Of a stretch of 64,000 bases of DNA, positions 56,005 through 63,868 are shown in pieces. The translations under genes were made by a program, and so were the position numbers. How positions within the stretch are numbered: position 1 is the stretch's first letter; every line of letters starts with the position of its first letter. Source of the stretch: Olsenella massiliensis (GTDB taxonomy: Bacteria; Actinomycetota; Coriobacteriia; Coriobacteriales; Atopobiaceae); assembly GCF_001457795.1 (NCBI RefSeq), contig NZ_LN898207.1:1-64000 (forward strand), given 5' to 3'. The notes below the pieces were generated by a model. That model did no database searches. It was not told the origin of the DNA and saw nothing but the letters and a program-made list of their open reading frames with translations.

Positions 56005-57060
56005 TTACGATGTCGTAAGGAAGTCGAAGGAGGTGTCCGCCAGGGCGAGGCGATCGGCGTCGTGGGGAAAGCCCACAAGGACGCGCGTGCCCTCGCCCTT
56101 TTCGGAGGCCACCTCGAGCACGAGCCCCATGCGCTCGCAGATGCGGGCGGCCAGGTAGAGTCCCATGCCCGTGGACCCCTCGCCCGCCCGTCCGTTCTCG
56201 CCCGTGAAGCCGCGGTCAAAGATGCGGGGCAGGTCACGGGCGGGAATGCCCCTCCCGTCGTCCGCGACGCAGAGCTCGGTGAGGCGCCCGCCGGAAGGGC
56301 CGTCCGTGACGCGAGCCGAGAAGCGCAGGTGGGTGGCACCGTACTTGGCAGCGTTGACGACGACCTGTGACAGCACGAAGCCCACCCACTTGGCGTCGGT
56401 GGGCACGACGAGCTTCTCGGGGACGAGAAGCTCCGGCGTCACTCCGCGCTCGATGAGCAGGCGCGCCTCGGCCTTGCAGGACGCGCGACAGAGGTCCGCA
56501 AGACGCGTGTCCCGAATGACGTAGTCCGCTGCCACCGAGCCCACGCGCGCGTACCAAAGCGCCTGGTCGACAAGACGAGACACGCGGGACAGCTCACGGC
56601 GCACGGCATCCGGGCCGTCCGCCCCCTGACGGCCCGCCGCGAGCGTCGCGGCGGTGATCGGTGCCTTGACCTCGTGAATCCATCCCTCGACGTACTCCCG
56701 GTACTCGCGCGAGGCCCTCCTCTCGGCCTCTACGTCCGAGGCGGCGGAGGCGCCCATCGCCTGGAGGGCGTCGTACACGAGGGCCGCGCGGTTGCTCTGC
56801 GGGTCGGGCACGAGCGTGGCGAGCTGCCAGGCATGCTCAAGTGACCTCGGCAGTTGCAGAAGCGCCGTGAGAAACCGGGCGTCGGCCCAGCGCGACGTCA
56901 CTGCGGCGACCGCTCCCCCCAGGGCGAGGGAGAGCGCCACGAGGGCGACGACGCTCGCCCCCAGGCCGACGAGCGCGCAGACGCAGCACGCGAACGCCGA
57001 CGGGACGAGCCACGCGACGACCTGGACCACATGGTCCTGCAGCCACTCCCCCCACGTCAT
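56005..57060 (-). CDS. BceS-like sensor histidine kinase
   Basis: 351 residues. Two N-terminal membrane helices (about 10-30 and 33-53) with almost no extracellular loop, as in intramembrane-sensing BceS kinases. The phospho-accepting histidine is H129 in VEGWIHEVKAPITA, and the ATP domain has N-box VVNAAKYGA, DDGRGIP and GMGLYLA. Such kinases sense through the partner ABC transporter, not directly. The ATG overlaps the stop of the response regulator (ATGA). Confidence 0.94.
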   Translation of the reverse strand: MTWGEWLQDHVVQVVAWLVPSAFACCVCALVGLGASVVALVALSLALGGAVAAVTSRWADARFLTALLQLPRSLEHAWQLATLVPDPQSNRAALVYDALQAMGASAASDVEAERRASREYREYVEGWIHEVKAPITAATLAAGRQGADGPDAVRRELSRVSRLVDQALWYARVGSVAADYVIRDTRLADLCRASCKAEARLLIERGVTPELLVPEKLVVPTDAKWVGFVLSQVVVNAAKYGATHLRFSARVTDGPSGGRLTELCVADDGRGIPARDLPRIFDRGFTGENGRAGEGSTGMGLYLAARICERMGLVLEVASEKGEGTRVLVGFPHDADRLALADTSFDFLTTS

Positions 57061-57722
57061 AGCGAGTAGCCCCATCCGCGATGCGTCACGAGCGTGCCTG
57101 CCGGCACGCCGAGCGTGGCGAGGGTGCCGCGCAGGCGGTTGACGTTGACCGTGAGCGTGTTGTCGTCCACGAACTCGTCCGACTCCCAGAGCTCGCACAT
57201 GAGGTCCGTCCTGCTCACGACCGCGCCCCGGGCGCGCACGAGCGCAAGGAGGATCCTCAGCTCGTTGCGGGTGAGCTCCGTCGTCGCTCCCTCATATGAG
57301 GCCGTGGAACGTGCCGCGTCAACGGAGATGCCGCGCCAGTCTATGGCCTGGTGCGCGGTTGCGTTACAGCGGCGAATGGCGGACTGCACGCGGGCGAGGA
57401 GGACCGCCGGGCTGTAGGGCTTCGTCACAAAGTCGTCCGCGCCAAGGTTCATTGCCATGACCTCGTCAAACTCGCTGTCCGACGAGGTGAGGACCACGAT
57501 GGGCACGTTGCTGTGCCTCCGCACGTCACGGCAGGCCGAGAGGCCGTCGGCCCCGGGAAGATGCAGGTCAAGAATCACGCAGTCAGGAGCGGCCCTGAGG
57601 ATCTCTCCCACGACGTCCTCAAACTCGTCGCACGTCGTGACCGCGTAGCCATTGAGGCCAAGGAGCCGCGCGCACTCCTCGCGCAGCGCGACGTCGTCCT
57701 CGACGACCAGCACCCGTGTCAT
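57057..57722 (-). CDS. BceR-like OmpR-family response regulator
   Basis: 221 residues from the ATG at 57722. The receiver domain has the acidic pair E8-D9-D10, phospho-accepting D52 in VILDLHLPGADG, and VTKPYSP with the conserved lysine. The C-terminal winged helix contains LTRNELRILLALVRARG and VNVNRLRGTLATLG, then THRGWGYSL. It would switch on the transporter when peptide antibiotics are sensed. It is the first gene of the four-gene unit. Confidence 0.95.
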   Translation of the reverse strand: MTRVLVVEDDVALREECARLLGLNGYAVTTCDEFEDVVGEILRAAPDCVILDLHLPGADGLSACRDVRRHSNVPIVVLTSSDSEFDEVMAMNLGADDFVTKPYSPAVLLARVQSAIRRCNATAHQAIDWRGISVDAARSTASYEGATTELTRNELRILLALVRARGAVVSRTDLMCELWESDEFVDDNTLTVNVNRLRGTLATLGVPAGTLVTHRGWGYSL

Positions 57723-57812
57723 CGCTGTCTCCCTTCCGCGTCCGCCGGAGTCACCGGCAGCCACCAGCATAGGGGATGCGGGCCTGCGACGTCACGCCGC
57801 GACGTCACGCCA

Positions 57813-57846
57813 CGACGTCCCGAGGCGCGAGGGCCCCGGGACGTCG
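57813..57846. terminator. hairpin between the response regulator and the oxidoreductase remnant
   Basis: CGACGTCCCG (57813-57822) pairs perfectly with CGGGACGTCG (57837-57846). Upstream GCGACGTCACGCC is repeated twice (57786-57810). No U-tract. It may end the transcript of deoC and the remnant gene. Confidence 0.5.
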
Positions 57847-58125
57847 ATGCGCACGCATGCGGAAGCGGCCGCGTCGAGAGCGAGGGTCAGTCACGGTCTC
57901 GACGCTGGTGGCGTCCAGCGCCGCGTCGACGATGGCCTCGCGATAGGCCATGTAGGTGTAGGTGTTGGCGACGCCCAGCTCCTCCTGGGCGGCGGCGAGG
58001 CTGCCCTCAAAGGGGTCGCACAGGGCGACGAGACGGGCACCCCTGACCCTCCCGTTGCAGCCGCGCGCGTGCACGAGGCCCGCGCGCCCGCATCCGGCGA
58101 GGCACGCCCCAAGGCCGTCAGCCAT
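57847..58125 (-). pseudogene. N-terminal remnant of a Gfo/Idh/MocA-family oxidoreductase
   Basis: About 75 codons from ATG 58125 read like the Rossmann start of this family: LAGCGRAGLVHARGCNG, then ARLVALCDPFEGSLAAAQEE and TYTYMAYREAIVD. After SVETVTD (near 57895) the similarity stops, and the family's remaining 250 or so residues, including the EKP motif, are missing. The frame stays open to 57805 without similarity. It lies 32 bases after deoC and was probably its operon partner before deletion. Confidence 0.75.
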
Positions 58126-58157
58126 GCCGGCCCGCCCCTTTTTCTTGTGACTGGGTC

Positions 58158-58841
58158 CTACTCGAGGCCTGCGGCCCTCATCTCCTGGACGATCTTGATG
58201 CCCGAGGAGGTGCCCAGGCGCGTGGCGCCGGCGTCGATCATCGCCTTGGCAGTCTCCCAGGAGCGAATGCCGCCCGCAGCCTTGACCTGCACGTCGGCGC
58301 CCGCATACTCCTTCATGAGACGGACGTGCTCCACCGTCGCGCCAGCCGTGCCAAAGCCCGTGCTCGTCTTGACGAAGTCAGGCTTGACCTCGGAGGCGAT
58401 CTTGGCGGCGGCGATGATGTCCTCCTCGCGCAGGTAGCAGGTCTCAAAGATGACCTTGCTCGTGACGTTGGCCTCGCGGCCGAGGGCGACGAGGCGCTCC
58501 ATCTCGGCCTTGATGTAGTCGTAGTCGCGCTCGAGGAGCTTGCCCACGTTGAGGACGTAGTCAAACTCCTGGCAGCCGTCCTTGATGGCGTTGGCGACCT
58601 CGGCGGCCTTCGTCTCGATGGTCGTCTGCCCCAGGGGGAACGAGACGGCGGCGCCGGTGAGCACCTCGGAGCCCTCGAGGAAGCCTCGACAGAGGCTCAC
58701 GGGATAGGTGTTGATTGCCACAGACTTGAAGCCGTACTCCTTGGCCTCGTCGCAGAGCTTCCTGAAGTCCTCCGTCGTGGCATAGGCGTGCAGGTTGGTG
58801 TGATCGACCATCGCCGCAACTTGCTTGACCGTGTAGCTCAT
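58158..58841 (-). CDS. deoC: deoxyribose-phosphate aldolase
   Basis: 227 residues from the ATG at 58841, which has AAGGAGG 4 bases upstream. It splits 2-deoxyribose 5-phosphate into glyceraldehyde 3-phosphate and acetaldehyde. The Schiff-base lysine is K158 in PDFVKTSTGF, with D94 in EFDYVLNVGK and the second lysine in QVKAAGGIRS. A complete class I DeoC. No other deoxynucleoside genes (deoA, deoB, pdp) are next to it; a broken oxidoreductase gene follows. Confidence 0.96.
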   Translation of the reverse strand: MSYTVKQVAAMVDHTNLHAYATTEDFRKLCDEAKEYGFKSVAINTYPVSLCRGFLEGSEVLTGAAVSFPLGQTTIETKAAEVANAIKDGCQEFDYVLNVGKLLERDYDYIKAEMERLVALGREANVTSKVIFETCYLREEDIIAAAKIASEVKPDFVKTSTGFGTAGATVEHVRLMKEYAGADVQVKAAGGIRSWETAKAMIDAGATRLGTSSGIKIVQEMRAAGLE

Positions 58842-58980
58842 GGTGCCTCCTTGTCGTGTGCCGCTTGTTGTGCCTGCGTCCTGCCGTGTTGTGCGTCGCA
58901 TCTTATATTTTAACTACAACGATGTATGAGCATGTGCATACAAGCGCGCCGCGCGCGTGATGGCACTCGTACGGCTCGTG

Positions 58981-59967
58981 TCACTCATGGTGGTGCTCGT
59001 GATCGTGGTGGTGCTCATGGCGAATCTCGGCAACGTCGCGCCACAGCGCGGGGACGAACACCTCCCGAAGCCAGCTCCTCTTTAGGTCGTCCCCGATGAA
59101 GACGCAGTGAGACTCCGTCGGGGCGTCGGAGGCCGCGGCGTCTCCCGTCACGGCCCAGGCCCGCTCCACGAGGTCAAAGCGAAGCCACTGGCCGCCGCAG
59201 GGCAGCGAGCCCTTGGCACGAGCCAGGTGGCCGAACACGCCCGCGGAAAGCGCGTCCAGCACCCACAGGAGATGCGACGGGGAGGGCAGCTCGGCATGGT
59301 CAAGCGCAAGCGTCTCGAGTTCGGGCGTCTCGTCAAGGGTCTCGTTCCCCTCGACCTTTGAGCGCGAGTCCCGCCCGCGCCTCCCATCTGCAGTCTCGAG
59401 GAGCGAGGCCCACCATGCGTCGGGCAGCTCCCCATAGGGGTGACCCACGACCTGCGCCTTGGGATTGAGCTCTCGCACGAGGGCGGCGACCGGATCGGCG
59501 TCATCCACCGCCCTGACCTTGGAGACGACGACCGTCCCCGCGGCCCTCAGCTGGTCGTCGAAGATCTCGCCCTGGCGGCGGCGCTGATTCTGCCACGACT
59601 GCGCGTCCACGATGGTCACCGGTGGCAAAAGCTCGATCCTCTCCCAGCTCACCTGCGTCAGGTTGTCCATCACGTTGCCGAGCTTCGCGACGCCCGTGGG
59701 TTCCACGACCAGGAACGTTGGGTCGAGCGTGTTGGAGATCGTGAGCACCGAGCTGGCGAAGTCCTGCTTGCCCGAGCAGCAGATGCAGTTCTCGACCGAC
59801 TCCCAGACCTTGAGGTCGCTGTCGTCGCGCAGGCGTCGGGCGTCCACGTCAGCCTCGCCGTACTCGTTCTCGTAGATGACGACGTCCTGGCCCGTGCGCC
59901 TCACGAGCTCCTGGATGAACGTCGTCTTTCCCGCGCCGAGAAACCCGGATACGACCAGAATCCTCAC
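58981..59967 (-). CDS. CobW/COG0523-family GTPase with histidine-rich tail
   Basis: 328 residues from GTG at 59967 (start uncertain; GTG at 59973 also fits). Walker A is GFLGAGKTT at residues 8-16, the conserved metal-binding C-x-C-C is C61-C64 in VENCICCSGK, and VSKVRAVDD is the NKxD-like guanine site, here SK. The C-terminus ends in HEHHHDHEHHHE, a metal-binding tail. COG0523 proteins insert or store metals, often zinc. It lies 78 bases downstream of a zinc alcohol dehydrogenase, separated by a terminator. Confidence 0.9.
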   Translation of the reverse strand: MRILVVSGFLGAGKTTFIQELVRRTGQDVVIYENEYGEADVDARRLRDDSDLKVWESVENCICCSGKQDFASSVLTISNTLDPTFLVVEPTGVAKLGNVMDNLTQVSWERIELLPPVTIVDAQSWQNQRRRQGEIFDDQLRAAGTVVVSKVRAVDDADPVAALVRELNPKAQVVGHPYGELPDAWWASLLETADGRRGRDSRSKVEGNETLDETPELETLALDHAELPSPSHLLWVLDALSAGVFGHLARAKGSLPCGGQWLRFDLVERAWAVTGDAAASDAPTESHCVFIGDDLKRSWLREVFVPALWRDVAEIRHEHHHDHEHHHE

Positions 59968-59998
59968 GAGCACCCCCAGAGTCCTTGCCGTGCCACAC

Positions 59999-60032
59999 AA
60001 AAAGGCGGGGCCGCCCCAGGGACGGCCCCGCC
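59999..60032 (-). terminator. intrinsic terminator after the zinc alcohol dehydrogenase
   Basis: On the minus strand GGCGGGGCCG pairs with CGGCCCCGCC (60032-60004) and is followed by TTTTTG. It starts 13 bases after the dehydrogenase stop. Confidence 0.9.
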
Positions 60033-60045
60033 GCGCCGCCAAGAG

Positions 60046-61104
60046 CTAGTCGATGACGACGACCGGCTTGATGAGGTCGGCGGGCTTGTCCCTCATGAGG
60101 AACAGCGCCTCCTCGAGGTGATCCCAGCCGTGGAAGACGTGGGTGCACTCAGGGTGCAGGTCAAGACGGCCGGCGGTGACGAGGCTGGAGAGCTTTTCCA
60201 TGCGCAGGCGCCCGCCAGGCATGAGACCGCCGCGGATGTCCTTGTGACCCATGCCGACGCCCCACTCGACGCGCGGGATGTTGATGTAGTCGCCCGAGCC
60301 GAGGTAGTTGACGTTGCCGATCTTGCCGCCGGGCTTGAGGGCCTTGACGGCAGGCTCAAAGGTCTCGACGGTGCCGCCGGCGATGCAGACGCGGTCCACG
60401 CCCTTGCCGCCGGTAAGCTCCATGACCTGCTCGTCGATGGGGCCGTCCTTGTACGAGATGAAGTCCGTCGCGCCATAGCCCTTGGCGGCCTCGATGCACA
60501 CGGGGCGGGTGCCGACGGCGATGATGCGCGAGGCGCCGCGCAGGGCCGCGCCCGCGACGCTCATGAGGCCCACGGGGCCGATGCCGATGACCAGGACGGT
60601 GTCGCCCAGCTGGACGTCGGCGAGCTCGACGGCATGGAAGCCGGTGGGAACCATGTCGGACAGGATGCAGGCGTCTGCGGGGTCCATGCCCTCGGGCATG
60701 AGGGCGAGGTTGCCGTCGGCGTCGTTCACGTGGAAGTACTCGGAGAACACGCCATCCTTGAAGTTGGAGAACTTCCAGCCGGCGAGCATGCCACCGGAGT
60801 GCATGGAGTAGCCGGCCTGGGCCTCGAGGGAGTTCCAGTCGGGCGTGATGGCGGGAATGAGGACGCGGTCGCCGGGCTTGAAGTCCTTGACCTCGGAGCC
60901 CACCTCGACGACCTCGGCGGAGGCCTCGTGGCCCAGGATCATGTTGTGACGGTCGCCGATGGCACCCTCCCACAGCGTATGGACGTCAGAGGTGCAGATG
61001 GCGACGGCGAGCGGCTTGACGATGGCGTCGAGCGGACCGCACGCGGGCGTGTCCTTCTCGATCCAGCCGGACTCGCCAATTTTGAGCATGGCATAACCCT
61101 TCAT
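60046..61104 (-). CDS. NADP-type zinc secondary alcohol dehydrogenase
   Basis: 352 residues, close throughout to the clostridial and Thermoanaerobacter NADP-dependent isopropanol/secondary alcohol dehydrogenases: MKGYAMLKIGESGWIEKD, DRHNMILGHEASAEVVEVGS, and GMLAGWKFSNFKDGVFSEYF. Catalytic zinc ligands C37, H59 and E60 are present, with D150 in ILSDM as in that group. The loop after GIGPVGLMS contains GTRPVC, where the clostridial enzyme has GSRP, an NADPH feature. It interconverts ketones or aldehydes and alcohols during fermentation. Ribosome site AGAGGG before ATG 61104. Confidence 0.93.
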   Translation of the reverse strand: MKGYAMLKIGESGWIEKDTPACGPLDAIVKPLAVAICTSDVHTLWEGAIGDRHNMILGHEASAEVVEVGSEVKDFKPGDRVLIPAITPDWNSLEAQAGYSMHSGGMLAGWKFSNFKDGVFSEYFHVNDADGNLALMPEGMDPADACILSDMVPTGFHAVELADVQLGDTVLVIGIGPVGLMSVAGAALRGASRIIAVGTRPVCIEAAKGYGATDFISYKDGPIDEQVMELTGGKGVDRVCIAGGTVETFEPAVKALKPGGKIGNVNYLGSGDYINIPRVEWGVGMGHKDIRGGLMPGGRLRMEKLSSLVTAGRLDLHPECTHVFHGWDHLEEALFLMRDKPADLIKPVVVID

Positions 61105-61147
61105 GGAACACCCTCTTTCTGCTAGCTGACCATTGACGTTGCTGTCG

Positions 61148-61172
61148 GGAGGCCCCTCATGCGACGGCCTCC
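61148..61172 (-). terminator. hairpin after the ABC exporter operon
   Basis: GGAGGCC (61148-61154) pairs with GGCCTCC (61166-61172). It lies downstream of the minus-strand ABC permease gene and upstream of the dehydrogenase. No U-tract. Confidence 0.5.
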
Positions 61173-61263
61173 TCTGCCTTCACGCATTCTAACATGGGGG
61201 CGTGCAGGCGCGATGGTTGCCGCGGTGCACGACATGTCCCCGGGACACAAGGACGCGCGACCC

Positions 61264-61977
61264 TTACATGCTGCGCGTCTCGAACAGCCTCACCGAAACG
61301 AGGGCGCTCATGCCGTAGAGCGCGAGGGCGACGGCAAGCGCGAGGGCGACGGCGAGAGGCGGCGGGGCAGCCATCGGGGCAGTACGGTCTCCAAGGAGCG
61401 GCGCCAGCGTCGTAAAGCCCAATATGGGCAGCAGAAGCACCACCATGGAGGTGATGCGCGTTCCCTTGGTGACTCCCAGGCGCACGATGAGCGGCAGGAG
61501 CACGGACGCCGCCACGAGCAGGGACGTCATGGTGAGGCAGACCGAAACAAGAAGCTCCTCGGGCGAAAAGACAAGCGACGTGAGGCCGTCCAGGACCCCA
61601 TGCGCGCCACCTAACGGAGACGCCAGGCAGACGACCGCAAGGGCCACGAGCGTGCATACGACCGCATCTGCCGCGACAACCACGAGCACACCCACATACC
61701 GACACAGCACCAGGTCGCGGCGGGAGCAGGGAAGCGTCATGCGAAACGGCCCCCATCCGCCGACCTCGTCATTGGCGAACACGCCATACATGTACAAGTA
61801 GGCGGCCATCGCGACGACGGTGGACGCCGCAACCGGCACGGAATGCGTGGTGGCAGCTATGAACCCGGCAACGACGACACCGGTGATCAGCGACTGCCTA
61901 AGCGGTCGCGCCATGACCGTCAGGTCAACGCAAAGTGCCCTTCCCACCATAGACCCCCTCGGCACGGGCGCGTTCAT
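61264..61977 (-). CDS. ABC-2 type membrane permease
   Basis: 237 residues with six hydrophobic segments. The block VFANDEVGGWGPFRMTLPCS and RRDLVLCRYVGVL is typical of the ABC2_membrane_5 family that partners YtrB/EcsA-like ATPases. It is the third gene of the GntR / ATPase / permease operon, 13 bases after the ATPase stop. The substrate is unknown; Ytr-type systems respond to cell-wall stress. Confidence 0.85.
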   Translation of the reverse strand: MNAPVPRGSMVGRALCVDLTVMARPLRQSLITGVVVAGFIAATTHSVPVAASTVVAMAAYLYMYGVFANDEVGGWGPFRMTLPCSRRDLVLCRYVGVLVVVAADAVVCTLVALAVVCLASPLGGAHGVLDGLTSLVFSPEELLVSVCLTMTSLLVAASVLLPLIVRLGVTKGTRITSMVVLLLPILGFTTLAPLLGDRTAPMAAPPPLAVALALAVALALYGMSALVSVRLFETRSM

Positions 61978-61990
61978 CTCATGTCCTCTT

Positions 61991-62944
61991 TCATCTCATG
62001 TCCTCTCGATGCAGGCTCCCTTGACGCGGACCCTCTCGTCGTGACCTCGTCGCGGCGTCTTGACTTACCGCGTCATCACCTCGCGGAACTCCCGTCAGGA
62101 CGAGGGCAAGATACTCGTCCAGACTCGCACGGTCGATGTGAAGGCCCGGGCGCTCCCGTGCGACGCTGCGCCTGTTTGGCACCAGCACGTCCACGCTGTA
62201 CTCGTTGTGACGCACGCGAATCCCAAGATCCATGATGTCGCCAAGCTCATCCGAACGGCAGCGCACAATGCCCGCGTCGTCGCAGATCGCGTCACGGTCA
62301 AGGTCGAAGAGGATATGCCCCTCATCCAGACAGGCCACTCGGTCGGCGACGCGCTCGAGGTCGGACGTGATGTGACTCGAAAGCAGCACGCCGCCCCCCT
62401 CCGTCGTCATGAAGTCGCGAATCAGGTCAAGCGCCTCCCCGCGAGCGATGGGATCGAGTCCCGCCGTCGCCTCGTCCAGCAGGAGCAGACGGGGGCGATG
62501 GGCAAGGGCAAACGCCAGCGAAAGCTTCATGCCCATGCCGCGCGAGAGGCCCTTGACCTGCTTGTCAAGGCCCAGGCCAAGGTCATGGCACAGGCGGTCA
62601 AATTCTCGGCCGTCCCAGTCCTGATAGACGGCCCGACCGATTCGTGCGACGTCCTCGACGCGCGTCTCTCCCGCAAAGGGGCAGCTGTCGGGAACAAAGC
62701 CCACCTTGTCACGAGCTGCGGCAAAGGCGGTCGAGCGGGCGTCGGCGCGCACGCCCAGGACCTCCGCGGTGCCGGCGTCAGGAAGCACCACGCCCAGCAG
62801 GAGCCTGATGAGGGTGGTCTTGCCGGAACCGTTTCTGCCCACCAGCCCCAGGACCATGCCCTCCTCCAAGGAGAGGTCCACCTGATCGAGCACGAAGTCG
62901 CCATAGCGCTTGGTCAGCCCCCGCGTGCAGAAAAGACGTGCCAT
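61991..62944 (-). CDS. ABC transporter ATP-binding protein (YtrB/EcsA-like)
   Basis: 317 residues from ATG at 62944 (an ATG just before it, at 62947, overlaps the GntR stop). Walker A GRNGSGKTT is at 36-44, the signature is LSRGMGMKLSLAFALAH, a common variant in ABC-2 exporters, Walker B is LLLLDEATAGLDP, and the H-loop is LLSSHI. The C-terminal 100 residues form the usual accessory domain. Coupled to the GntR gene by an overlap (ATGATG). Confidence 0.93.
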   Translation of the reverse strand: MARLFCTRGLTKRYGDFVLDQVDLSLEEGMVLGLVGRNGSGKTTLIRLLLGVVLPDAGTAEVLGVRADARSTAFAAARDKVGFVPDSCPFAGETRVEDVARIGRAVYQDWDGREFDRLCHDLGLGLDKQVKGLSRGMGMKLSLAFALAHRPRLLLLDEATAGLDPIARGEALDLIRDFMTTEGGGVLLSSHITSDLERVADRVACLDEGHILFDLDRDAICDDAGIVRCRSDELGDIMDLGIRVRHNEYSVDVLVPNRRSVARERPGLHIDRASLDEYLALVLTGVPRGDDAVSQDAATRSRREGPRQGSLHREDMR

Positions 62945-63336
62945 CATATCTCCTCTCGTGGTGCGTCAGCGAGTAGGTCGAGCATCTGATGCAGCTCCTC
63001 AGGGTCGATGCCCGCGCTCAGGGCCTGGTCAAGCGCCTGGGAAAGAAGGCTCTCGACCTGGCGCCGACGCCCCTCGAACAACAGCTCGCGGTTGCCGCGG
63101 GCCACGAAGCTCCCCTTGCCCTGGACCGTGTCGATGAAGCCCTGGCGCTCAAGCTCCGCATAGGCCCGCTTTGTCGTGATGACGCTGATGCGCAGGGAGT
63201 TCGCAAGCGAGCGGATGGAGGGGAGCAGCTCGCCCTCGCTCAGCTCGCCGGCAAGGATGGCGTCTCGAAGCTGCGAGGCGACCTGCTCGTAGATGGGCTG
63301 GTCACTCGCGTTTGAGATGATGAGGTTCACGCGCAC
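62944..63336 (-). CDS. YtrA-subfamily GntR regulator
   Basis: 130 residues from GTG (63336 or 63330). Typical short YtrA form: QPIYEQVASQLRDAILAGEL and LPSIRSLANSLRISVITTKR make the winged helix-turn-helix, YAELERQGFIDTVQGKGSFV is the wing, followed by a short helical dimerisation tail. YtrA proteins repress their own ABC exporter operon, here with the ATPase and permease directly after it. Confidence 0.95.
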   Translation of the reverse strand: MRVNLIISNASDQPIYEQVASQLRDAILAGELSEGELLPSIRSLANSLRISVITTKRAYAELERQGFIDTVQGKGSFVARGNRELLFEGRRRQVESLLSQALDQALSAGIDPEELHQMLDLLADAPREEI

Positions 63337-63363
63337 CCCCTGGTTTCGCTCCCGTCACACGAA

Positions 63364-63386
63364 TGTATATATACACTATATACAGT
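63364..63386 (-). promoter_or_regulatory. palindromic operator before the ytrA-type operon
   Basis: TGTATATATACA (63364-63375) is a perfect palindrome, overlapping ACTATATACAGT (63375-63386). It is the only AT-rich patch upstream of the GntR gene, 28-50 bases from its start, and probably holds both the -10 box and the GntR site. Binding is inferred. Confidence 0.65.
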
Positions 63387-63553
63387 TGTGACCGAGCGGT
63401 CAACGCACGCCTACGAAAGCCGACGCCCGGCACTGGCAGAATCGTTCTGGGAGTTCCCTGCGGTTTTGCCCGGGGATAGATGACTGCGTCATGGGGCATG
63501 AAGCCCGAGGCGCTAAGGGCGAGGTATGACCGCACGGGCGCGGCGCGCCCCCA

Positions 63554-63868
63554 TCAGCGGTCGCGAATGACGACCGTCGCCAGCTCCAGCATGCGTATGG
63601 CCAGCTCGACGTTCTCTCCCATGAGGTCAAAGACGGCGTCCTCGGAGAGCACGCCGCGAGGGAGGTCGTCGGGGAGAAGCCCCTCGTTGTCGGCGGCGAC
63701 GTCCTGCATGTAGCCACCCTCGACATAGTAGTCCCTGAGCAGCGGATAGGACTTCTGGCTGCGCTCAAATTCGTCCAGCGCCGCAGCGAGGCCGGCGGCC
63801 GCGGCGGCATGTGAGTTGAGGATGGACTCCATCTTCGTGATGCGATCTATGCGCTCAGCCGTGTCCAA
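63554..63868 (-). CDS. DUF4298 family protein
   Basis: 104 residues, soluble and mostly helical. The C-terminal block DNEGLLPDDLPRGVLSEDAV and the preceding YPLLRDYYVEGGYMQD match the DUF4298 family of small bacterial proteins with no known function. Start ATG 63868 with AAGGACGGCACC upstream. It stands alone; the 217 bases between it and the GntR gene hold only that operator region. Bases 63869-64000 show no further gene. Confidence 0.85.
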   Translation of the reverse strand: MDTAERIDRITKMESILNSHAAAAAGLAAALDEFERSQKSYPLLRDYYVEGGYMQDVAADNEGLLPDDLPRGVLSEDAVFDLMGENVELAIRMLELATVVIRDR

